NCBI GenBank assembly: GCA_963730535.1
Contig: CAVSRU010000013.1
Location: forward strand, 1 to 5,207
Direction: 5' to 3'
Source of the DNA: DASSUW01 sp963730535
GTDB taxonomy: Bacteria > Actinomycetota > Thermoleophilia > Solirubrobacterales > Solirubrobacteraceae
Length of the DNA: 5,207 bases
The translations under genes were made by a program, and so were the position numbers. The first letter of the stretch is position 1, and the number at the start of each line of letters is the position of its first letter. The notes under the pieces were generated by a model. That model was not told the origin of the DNA. It ran no database searches and saw only the letters and a program-made list of their open reading frames with translations. Positions 1 through 5,207 of this stretch are shown in pieces.

Positions 1-1288
1 CGCCCCGGCGCTGGCGCACGTCGAATTTGGAGCCCCAGAAGGTGCCCGCCTGGACCCGGCCATCCTCTCCGACGCTGGTCACGAGCTGCGCGCGCCCCTC
101 GCGGGCGTCGATGATCGATCCGACCGGCAGGCGTGCCGGGTCGTCGAGGACCTGGAAGCGTGGGCTCGCCGGGCGCCGGACGAGGACCCTGCCCGAGCCC
201 GGGCTGATGACGACGGTCCTGCCGAGGACGGGTGGGGGGATACCGCGGATCGCCCGGTCGACGTCGGGATCGCCGGTGCTCGGCCGTGCGGGATCCGACA
301 GCACCGGCTCAGGCGGCGCCCACGCGCAGGGCTCCACCGCCGGATGGGCATACTCGTAGGCGCCGACGTCCGCCGTCCCGCCGAGCGTTCGCGGGCAGCC
401 GGCCGGGTCGCTGGCGCCAAGCAGCGCGTCGGCGCTTCCGGCGTTCACCGTCGGCGAGTCGCCGAGCGGACGGAAGTCGCCGTTCGCCGGGTCGACGAAG
501 CGCGGGCTCGCCTCCTGGTTCCCCAGGCCGACGATCACGCCTGGCGAGAGCAGCGGGCGAAAGTTCGATGAGGAGACGCTGCAGTTGGCGCCCCTCGAGC
601 TCGCGTCGATGTCGGCTTCCCCGCCGCGCACTATCGCGTTGATCAGTCGCGCCTGTCCGCTGGAGAGCTCACAGCGGATGCCTCTTGCAGACTTGGCGAC
701 GGCCATCACCGTCACGTTGAGGAGGCTCACGTCGCCTGGGCTGCTGGAGTCCCGGATCTTGAGGCCGGCGAAGGTCGCGTCGGTTGCGGCCGTCTGCACG
801 ACGCTGTCACGCAGGACGGTGCCGTCCGCGTGGCCGTTGACCTTCCCGCCATCCCCCGTGGCGGACCGCAGCAGAAGGTCCTCGGCCACGGCGCCCCGCA
901 GCGTCAGCGCGTCCTGGCCGGAGCCCGTCGCCTCGATCGCCATGTGCCGCAGCGAGCCGCCGGACTTGAAGTTGAGGACGGTCGTCAGGCCGGACCCGAT
1001 CAGCCTTGGCCGCGCCTGTCCCGCCACGCCGTGCAACTCGATCGGTTGTGTCGGCTCGATGGTCTGGCTCACCTGATAGGTGCCGGGCGACACGATGACC
1101 TCGTCGCCCGCGGCCGCGCCGTTGATGGCGTAGTCGATGCGGCACGGACTGATGGCCGTGCATGCCCCACTCTTGGCGGTGCTTTGCGCGCTCGCCCACC
1201 GCTGCGCGGCGTCGGCGCTCGCGGGTGCAAGCCACATGCACACCACGGACAGGAAGACAGATCCGACTCGTGACCCCAAACGAAGCAC
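1..1288 (-). CDS. Secreted parallel beta-helix protein with choice-of-anchor-Q-like region and FecR-like tail (3' end outside window)
   Basis: The frame is open for 429 codons from a GTG at 1288-1286 to the left edge. An in-frame TAG at 1297-1295 makes this GTG the first possible start; an AGGGG only 3 nt upstream is a weak ribosome site, so initiation could be leaderless. Residues 1-27 form a signal peptide: MLRLGSRV, a hydrophobic stretch SVFLSVVCMWL, then APASA-DA. No lipobox is present. Residues about 45-245 read as a beta-helix, opening with CRIDYAINGAAAGDEVIVSP and continuing with short strand-turn units such as GSLRHMAIEA and DATFAGLKIRDSS. Residues about 250-313 (FVDPANGDFRPLGDSP, then DVGAYEY) match the end module of choice-of-anchor Q proteins. 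Residues about 355-429 (GRTVVISPGSGRVLVRRP, LPVGSIIDAREGRAQLV, GTFWGSKFDVRQ) resemble the FecR-like tail common in exported Solirubrobacterales proteins. Likely extracellular or surface-exposed; substrate unknown. It is transcribed away from the c-di-GMP operon, so shared control is not implied. Confidence 0.85.
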   Translation of the reverse strand, partial: MLRLGSRVGSVFLSVVCMWLAPASADAAQRWASAQSTAKSGACTAISPCRIDYAINGAAAGDEVIVSPGTYQVSQTIEPTQPIELHGVAGQARPRLIGSGLTTVLNFKSGGSLRHMAIEATGSGQDALTLRGAVAEDLLLRSATGDGGKVNGHADGTVLRDSVVQTAATDATFAGLKIRDSSSPGDVSLLNVTVMAVAKSARGIRCELSSGQARLINAIVRGGEADIDASSRGANCSVSSSNFRPLLSPGVIVGLGNQEASPRFVDPANGDFRPLGDSPTVNAGSADALLGASDPAGCPRTLGGTADVGAYEYAHPAVEPCAWAPPEPVLSDPARPSTGDPDVDRAIRGIPPPVLGRTVVISPGSGRVLVRRPASPRFQVLDDPARLPVGSIIDAREGRAQLVTSVGEDGRVQAGTFWGSKFDVRQRRG

Positions 1289-1407
1289 CGGCCCCTATAT
1301 CGGTGATACGGAATGGCCAGTTGAGTAGGTCAGTCGTCCAGAAGGGATCCGGGGCTAAACCACCTGTCGAGGCCGCCACAAAATGGGGTTAAGTGCGCGG
1401 CCGGCTT
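1289..1407. other. Divergent intergenic stretch with no convincing promoter
   Basis: These 119 bases lie between the beta-helix gene start and the riboswitch. They must hold promoters for both directions, yet I see no clear -35/-10 pair. TTAAGT at 1389-1394 could be a -10 for rightward transcription, but the hexamer 18 nt upstream is a poor -35. On the minus strand, TATAGG lies 5 nt before the GTG start and could serve a leaderless transcript, again without a good -35. I report neither as a promoter. Confidence 0.5.
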
Positions 1408-1508
1408 GCCCGATAGGCGAGGCGAGCTTGCTCTCGGCAAACCCTTCGCGAGGAGGGGACGCAAAGCTAGAGGTCTCCCGCGGGAGATAGCTCGGCCGCC
1501 GGGCTCCT
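1408..1508 (+). promoter_or_regulatory. Cyclic di-GMP-I (GEMM-I) riboswitch aptamer
   Basis: The conserved core GGCAAACC (1436-1443) is followed by a hairpin CCCUUC/GGAGGG (1442-1447 with 1452-1457) capped by a GCGA GNRA tetraloop. Next come the invariant GGACGCAAAGC (1457-1467) and a second hairpin: AGCUA (1465-1469) with UAGCU (1488-1492), and UCUCC (1474-1478) with GGAGA (1483-1487) around a CGCG loop. The 3' edge UAGCUCGGCCGCCG aligns with UAGCGGGGUUACCG of the Vibrio Vc2 aptamer. By that alignment G1436 corresponds to Vc2 G20, A1463 to A47 and C1499 to the ligand-pairing C92. G rather than A at the G20 position predicts c-di-GMP over cGAMP. P1 has two candidate 5' strands for the 3' CGGGC: GCCCG at 1408-1412, or GAGCUUG at 1424-1430 (with two G-U pairs); the outer limits are therefore approximate. 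Position 37 nt before a gene co-transcribed with a GGDEF/HD-GYP enzyme supports the call. Confidence 0.9.
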
Positions 1509-1542
1509 AGGAATCAAGGATGACGCGAAAAGGAGCTTGGCG
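1497..1542 (+). promoter_or_regulatory. Predicted expression platform: stem sequestering the Shine-Dalgarno
   Basis: Bases 1497-1508 (CGCCGGGCUCCU) are complementary to 1531-1542 (AGGAGCUUGGCG) over 12 contiguous pairs: ten Watson-Crick and two G-U, closing a 22-nt loop. The right arm contains the AGGAG ribosome site. The left arm contains the 3' strand of aptamer P1 and C1499, the predicted ligand-pairing base. Aptamer closure and this stem are therefore mutually exclusive. I infer a translational switch that is OFF without ligand and ON with c-di-GMP. No U-tract follows the stem, so it does not look like an intrinsic terminator. Confidence 0.7.
1531..1535 (+). promoter_or_regulatory. Ribosome binding site of the beta-propeller gene
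   Basis: AGGAG, preceded by an A-run, ends 9 nt before the GTG at 1545. It fixes the start and is the target of the sequestering stem described for 1497-1542. Confidence 0.8.
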
Positions 1543-1544
1543 CG

Positions 1545-3098
1545 GTGCCTCGACGTGTACTCAACGGACGGTCCGGTCTTCGAGCCTGCGCCCGCGGCGC
1601 GGCCCGCCTCGCGTGCGCCGCCGCCATGTTCGGCGCTCTCGCCGCCCCGGCCCAAGCGGCGCCGGGCGACATCTTCACCTTCGGCGGCACGGGCATCGCG
1701 GGCTTCGGCGGCGACGGCGGACCGGCCACGTCCGCGGAGCTTAGCCAGCCCATAGCGGTGGCCTGGATGGCCAACGGCAGCGCCCTCGTCGCCGACTTCG
1801 CGAACAACCGGATCCGCCGGATCTCGCCCACTGGGCAGATCACCACGGCGGCGGGCACCGGTACGGACGGGTACTCAGGGGACGGCGGCCCCGCGACGAG
1901 CGCGCAGCTGAGCTGGCCGATCGACGTCGAGCCGACCGCGGACGGCGGGTTCCTGATCGCGGACCTCGGCAACAAGCGCGTCCGCCGGGTCTCTCCGACG
2001 GGCGTCATCACAACGGTCGCGGGGACCGGACAGGGTGGGAGCCAGGGCGACGGCGGCCCGGCAACCTCGGCGCGGGTGGGTGCCCCAACCGGCGTCGCAG
2101 TCACCGGTGACGGAGGGTTCCTCGTCGCGGATGCCAACGCGCACAGCGTCCGACGGGTGTCCCCCGGCGGGACGATCACGAGGGTCGCTGGCAACGGGAG
2201 CGCGGGCGGAGCGGGCGACGGCGGCCCCGCCGCCGCGGCGCAGCTGAACGTGCCGGTCGGTGTGGCGGCACAGCCGGACGGCGGCTTTCTCGTCGCCGAG
2301 TACGAGGGCCAGCGCGTCCGCCGCGTGTCGGCCGCCGGCGTGATCACCCGCGTGGCGGGTATCGGCAGCGCCGGGTTCTCCGGCGACGGCGGCGCGGCCA
2401 CGGCCGCCCGCCTGAACAAGCCGGTCGGCGTGTCGACGACCTCCGATGGCGGGTTCCTGATCGGAGACAGCCTTAACGGCCGCGTGCGCAAGGTTTCGGC
2501 CGACGGCACGATCGCGACCGTGGCCGGCAGCGGCGAGCCCGGCTATGCGGGCGACGGCGGGCCGGCGGTGTTGGCGCGGCTCCGCTCGCCCTCGGCCGCT
2601 GTCGAGAACTCGGACGGCGCGATCCTGATTGCGGACAACGAGGACAGCCGGCTGCGCGTGGTCGAAGGCCGCCCGCCGGCCGATGGGTCGCCTCCTCCCA
2701 CAGAGCTGCCGCGTCCGCTGCCGGGGACCGTCCACGTGGAAGTGGTGCGCGCGGCCGCGGGGAGGGTTCCGCTCCCGGTCGTCTGCCCGCCGACCGCGAC
2801 GGACGGGTGCCGCGGGACGATCCGGCTCTCCGTGCGGGTAGGGGCCCGGCGCGCCTCGGCGGCCAGGAGACTCGTGATCGCGCAAGGCCGGTTCTACGTC
2901 GCGGCGGGCGACAGGAAGGTCGTGAAGGTGCCGCTCAACCTCACGGGCCGGCGCCTCCTCCGGAAGCGGCGCGAGATCACGGTGCGGGCGGTCGTGTCGA
3001 GGCGCGGCGGGCCGAACATCGGCCAGTCGTCGCAGCAGACCACTCTCAAGGTGAGGCGCAGAGGCCCGGGCGCCCGCACGGCCGGAAGCCGCGCGTGA
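1545..3098 (+). CDS. Secreted six-bladed NHL-type beta-propeller protein with C-terminal Ig-like/cysteine module
   Basis: 517 residues. GTG start chosen for AGGAG at a 9-nt spacing and because it supplies a full signal peptide: an Arg-rich start, a hydrophobic core around residues 19-34, then PAQA-AP with predicted cleavage after residue 38. The only early ATG lies inside that core. Residues 56-375 hold six tandem repeats of exactly 56 residues (the sixth shortened) with consensus GDGGPATSAxL..P..V....DGGFLIAD...RVRRVSP.G.ITTVAGTG, the NHL/SMP-30-like propeller pattern. Residues 41-55 (GDIFTFGGTGIAGFG) supply the strand missing from the last repeat, consistent with velcro closure of a six-bladed ring. 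After a Pro-rich linker (about 376-395), residues about 396-505 form a basic beta-rich module with C414 and C422 likely bonded (VVCPP, DGCRG), a tail I have seen in other Solirubrobacterales exported proteins. There is no C-terminal membrane anchor or sortase motif. Probably a secreted or wall-bound binding or scaffold protein; NHL propellers often bind ligands, and no catalytic residues are evident. It lies behind the c-di-GMP riboswitch and overlaps the next gene by 4 nt. Confidence 0.9.
   Translation: MPRRVLNGRSGLRACARGAARLACAAAMFGALAAPAQAAPGDIFTFGGTGIAGFGGDGGPATSAELSQPIAVAWMANGSALVADFANNRIRRISPTGQITTAAGTGTDGYSGDGGPATSAQLSWPIDVEPTADGGFLIADLGNKRVRRVSPTGVITTVAGTGQGGSQGDGGPATSARVGAPTGVAVTGDGGFLVADANAHSVRRVSPGGTITRVAGNGSAGGAGDGGPAAAAQLNVPVGVAAQPDGGFLVAEYEGQRVRRVSAAGVITRVAGIGSAGFSGDGGAATAARLNKPVGVSTTSDGGFLIGDSLNGRVRKVSADGTIATVAGSGEPGYAGDGGPAVLARLRSPSAAVENSDGAILIADNEDSRLRVVEGRPPADGSPPPTELPRPLPGTVHVEVVRAAAGRVPLPVVCPPTATDGCRGTIRLSVRVGARRASAARRLVIAQGRFYVAAGDRKVVKVPLNLTGRRLLRKRREITVRAVVSRRGGPNIGQSSQQTTLKVRRRGPGARTAGSRA
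1710..2669 (+). repeat. Six in-frame 168-nt tandem repeats encoding propeller blades
   Basis: The GAC of the GDGG motif falls at 1713, 1881, 2049, 2217, 2385 and 2553, a constant step of 168 nt (56 codons) with no indel. Five units are full length; the sixth ends after about 40 residues, at the start of the linker. The units have diverged in sequence, so this is an old protein-level repeat and not a recent DNA duplication. Confidence 0.9.
3084..3088 (+). promoter_or_regulatory. Ribosome binding site of the GGDEF/HD-GYP gene
   Basis: GGAAG lies 6 nt before the GTG at 3095, inside the end of the preceding gene. It is a weak site, which fits translation partly coupled to the upstream gene through the GTGA overlap. 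Confidence 0.55.
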
Positions 3099-5122
3099 CA
3101 GCGCGAACGGCCTTCACCCTCGTGACCGGCGCCGGGCTCGCGGCCTACGGCGCGCACGTGGCATTCGGCTTCGGCGGCCCGGGATCCGAGAGCTTCTTTC
3201 AGGACTGGGTCTACAACGCGCTGGTCCTGTCGGCCGCGCTCTCGTGCGTCGTCAGGGGAATCGTCTCGCGCGCCGAGCGTGCGCGCTGGCTGACCCTGGG
3301 CGCGGGTCTACTGTGCCTGTTCGGCGGCGAGCTCTATTACACGCTGCACCTCTCGCATCTCGCGGAGCCGCCATACCCCTCGCTCGCCGACGGCCTGTAC
3401 CTGGCCTTCTATCCCGCGGGCTACGCCGCGCTCGTGCTGTTTGCACCGCGCGCCTCGCGCCGGCTGCGCGCCGGCCTGTGGCTCGACGGGCTTGTGAGCG
3501 CGCTCGGGGTGGCCGCCCTGACCGCTGCGCTGCTGCTCCAGCCGATCGTCTCGAGCACCGGCGGAGACCGGCTCGACGTGGCGACGACGCTCGCCTACCC
3601 GCTCGGCGACGTGACGCTGCTCGTGTTCGTCGTGGGGCTGCTCGCGCTGAACGCCTGGAAGGCGTCGCGGTCGTGGACGCTGATTGCGGCGGGCCTGGCG
3701 ACCATGGCGGTGGCCGACGGGATCTTCCTCTGGCAGAGCGCGAATGGCACCTACGCCGAGGGCCAGGCGCTGGACGCGCTCTGGCCGGCGGCGGCGCTGC
3801 TTCTCGGCCACGCGGCCTGGCAGCCGTCGGCCCGACAGGCCACCCGCCTCGAGGGCTGGCGCGTGCTCGCGATGCCCGCGCTCTTCGCGCTCATGCCGGT
3901 CGGGCTGCTCGTGTACGGCAACCTGCAGCCGATGAACACGCCGGCGCTCGTGCTGGCCGCGGCGGCGCTCGTGGTTGCGGTCGTGCGCATGGCCTACACG
4001 TTCTCGAACACGCTGCGGGTCACGGCTGAGGCCACGGCCGCCGCGCTCACCGACTCCCTGACCGGGCTCGGCAACAGGCGCGCGTTGCTGGCGGGGCTGG
4101 AGGCCGAGCTCGCGGACGCGCCCGCGACCAAGTCGGCGGTGCTCGTCCTGCTCGATCTCGACGGCTTCAAGGACTACAACGACACCTTCGGGCACCCGGC
4201 CGGCGACGCCCTGCTGGTGCGGCTCGGCGGGCGCCTCGACCAGGCCGTCGCCGGCTGCGGCTCCGCCTACCGGCTCGGCGGCGACGAGTTCTGCGCCCTG
4301 CTCCGGTTCGACCCGGACCGCGTCGGCGACGACGTGGACCGCGTCGTCGCCGCGATGCACCAGCGCGGCGAGGGCTTCGAGGTCTCGAGCTCCCACGGCA
4401 CCGTCATCCTGCCGGCGGAGGCACGCGACTCGGCCCGCGCGCTTCAGCTCGCCGACCAGCGGCTGTACGCCCAGAAGGGGGTACGGCGGCGGCAGGCCAC
4501 GACCCAGCAGGTGCGCGACGTCCTGCTCCAGATGGTCTCGGAGCGGACCCCCGAGCTGCGCAACCACATCGACGACGTGGCCCTGCTCGCCCAGGGCGTC
4601 GGCCGGCGCCTCGGGCTGCGCGCCCATGAGCTCTACGAGGTGGTCCGGGCCGCCGAGCTCCACGACATCGGGAAGATGGCGATCCCCGACGCGATCCTCA
4701 CGAAGCCGGGTCCGCTCGACGCGGGGGAGTGGGAGTTCATGCGTCAGCACACGATCGTGGGAGAGCGGATGCTCCATGTGGCGCCGGCCCTCGCTGGCGT
4801 GGCACGGCTGGTGCGCTGGAGCCACGAGCGCATGGACGGCGGGGGCTACCCCGACCGCCTGGCCGGCGACGAGATACCGCTGGGCGCCCGAATCGTCGCC
4901 GTCTGCGACGCCTTCAACGCGATGACCTCGGACCGTCCCTACCGGCGCGCCGTGTCGGCGGACGAGGCGGTCGCCGAGTTGCTTCGCCACTCCGGCACGC
5001 AGTTCGACGCCCAGGTGATCGCCGCGTTCCAGGCGGAGCTCGCGGATCAGTCGAGCGAGCGCTCGACGATCCCCCTCGCCGCCCGCTTCGACGGCCGGCC
5101 CCTGAGCGTCTCGGCGAACTGA
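3095..5122 (+). CDS. Polytopic membrane c-di-GMP turnover enzyme: GGDEF diguanylate cyclase fused to HD-GYP phosphodiesterase
   Basis: 675 residues. The GTG at 3095 overlaps the previous stop (GTGA), follows GGAAG, and begins directly before the first membrane segment; the frame is open further left to 2807, but that part is antisense-like, Arg-rich and overlaps the propeller gene. About ten membrane segments: 7-26, 38-57, 65-84, 99-117, 127-149, 165-185, 193-213, 225-242, 255-275 and 283-303. The YPSLADGLYLAFYP motif is shared by many actinobacterial membrane cyclases. GGDEF domain, about 316-465: DSLTGLGNRRA (320-330), DLDGFKDYNDTFGHPAGD (354-371), intact GGDEF (395-399), ADQRLYAQK (453-461). 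The I-site position is AGCG, not RxxD, so product inhibition there is not expected. HD-GYP domain, about 480-655: H491, E521, H523-D524, K527, H552, H577 with ERMDGGGYP (578-586), and D605. S576 replaces the first His of the usual HHE. Family knowledge predicts GTP to c-di-GMP synthesis and hydrolysis of c-di-GMP via pGpG to GMP; which activity dominates cannot be read here. The membrane part probably senses an unknown signal. Confidence 0.92.
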   Translation: MTARTAFTLVTGAGLAAYGAHVAFGFGGPGSESFFQDWVYNALVLSAALSCVVRGIVSRAERARWLTLGAGLLCLFGGELYYTLHLSHLAEPPYPSLADGLYLAFYPAGYAALVLFAPRASRRLRAGLWLDGLVSALGVAALTAALLLQPIVSSTGGDRLDVATTLAYPLGDVTLLVFVVGLLALNAWKASRSWTLIAAGLATMAVADGIFLWQSANGTYAEGQALDALWPAAALLLGHAAWQPSARQATRLEGWRVLAMPALFALMPVGLLVYGNLQPMNTPALVLAAAALVVAVVRMAYTFSNTLRVTAEATAAALTDSLTGLGNRRALLAGLEAELADAPATKSAVLVLLDLDGFKDYNDTFGHPAGDALLVRLGGRLDQAVAGCGSAYRLGGDEFCALLRFDPDRVGDDVDRVVAAMHQRGEGFEVSSSHGTVILPAEARDSARALQLADQRLYAQKGVRRRQATTQQVRDVLLQMVSERTPELRNHIDDVALLAQGVGRRLGLRAHELYEVVRAAELHDIGKMAIPDAILTKPGPLDAGEWEFMRQHTIVGERMLHVAPALAGVARLVRWSHERMDGGGYPDRLAGDEIPLGARIVAVCDAFNAMTSDRPYRRAVSADEAVAELLRHSGTQFDAQVIAAFQAELADQSSERSTIPLAARFDGRPLSVSAN

Positions 5123-5123
5123 T

Positions 5124-5171
5124 CTAGTCGACGACGGCGGTGCACGGGGCCGCAGGGGCCACCTCTCCGGC
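5124..5171 (-). pseudogene. Possible C-terminal remnant of a convergent, frame-disrupted gene (tentative)
   Basis: On the minus strand, 15 GC3-rich codons reading AGEVAPAAPCTAVVD end in a TAG at 5126-5124, just 1 nt beyond the end of the plus-strand gene. An in-frame TGA at 5174-5172 closes this frame upstream. The neighbouring frame reads TGDILIDPAVS from 5206, so a single-base shift near 5174 would join two protein-like segments. This could be a decayed gene end, a sequence error or chance. The remaining bases of 5123-5207 show no terminator I would defend. Confidence 0.2.
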
Positions 5172-5207
5172 TCACTGACGGCGGGGTCGATCAGGATGTC
5201 GCCAGTC

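Noticed and set aside
807..1379. A 190-codon minus-strand frame in the left part
   Set aside because: Another minus-strand frame over the same bases encodes the signal peptide and beta-helix protein; this one is Arg-rich and runs past the true gene start.
1474..1487. Perfect 14-nt palindrome TCTCCCGCGGGAGA as a protein operator
   Set aside because: It is the apical part of the second aptamer hairpin, which explains the symmetry at RNA level.
1497..1542. Stem as an intrinsic terminator
   Set aside because: No U-run follows, and the right arm is the ribosome site directly before a GTG start, which fits translational control better.
1710..2669. Regular repeats as a CRISPR array or microsatellite
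   Set aside because: The period is a whole number of codons within an open frame, and the units vary as protein repeats do, with no spacers.
1514..2885. Two long minus-strand frames (1514-2509 and 1875-2885) opposite the propeller gene
   Set aside because: Their repetitive products only mirror the 168-nt repeats; the plus strand has the signal peptide, ribosome site and NHL motif.
2807..3094. N-terminal extension of the GGDEF/HD-GYP frame back to an ATG at 2807
   Set aside because: It overlaps the propeller gene by nearly 300 nt, is Arg-rich and low in meaning, and the GTG at 3095 has an overlap start typical of an operon.
3308..4990. Long open frame on the minus strand opposite the GGDEF/HD-GYP gene
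   Set aside because: It is an antisense shadow caused by high GC: the product is Arg/His/Val-rich without domains, while the plus strand carries clear catalytic motifs.

Overview
The window is GC-rich, with C/G-dominated third codon positions and GTG starts for all three genes. Two secreted proteins carry tail modules that I associate with Solirubrobacterales/Thermoleophilia (Actinomycetota). That assignment is an inference from style and domain content; no rRNA or other marker is present.

Layout. (1) Positions 1-1288, minus strand: a secreted parallel beta-helix protein with a choice-of-anchor-Q-like region and the start of a FecR-like tail, running off the left edge. It begins at a GTG directly after an in-frame stop. 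(2) Positions 1289-1544: a divergent intergenic region. Its right half holds a strong match to a cyclic di-GMP-I (GEMM-I) riboswitch. The 3' edge of the aptamer can form a 12-bp stem that buries the Shine-Dalgarno sequence of the next gene. (3) Positions 1545-3098, plus strand: a secreted six-bladed NHL-type beta-propeller with exact 168-nt repeats and a C-terminal Ig-like/cysteine module. (4) Positions 3095-5122, plus strand: a polytopic membrane protein with GGDEF and HD-GYP domains, predicted to make and break c-di-GMP. Its GTG start overlaps the previous stop by 4 nt (GTGA). (5) Positions 5123-5207: an 85-nt tail with no secure gene, possibly the end of a convergent, frame-disrupted gene.

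How it may work together. The riboswitch would sense c-di-GMP and control translation of the beta-propeller gene. Through the 4-nt overlap it would also influence the GGDEF/HD-GYP enzyme that sets c-di-GMP levels. This is a candidate self-regulating c-di-GMP circuit joined to an exported propeller protein. The geometry predicts an ON switch: ligand binding holds the aptamer 3' strand and frees the ribosome binding site. The motif matches and base pairing are read directly from the sequence; ligand identity, switching direction and coupling are inference.
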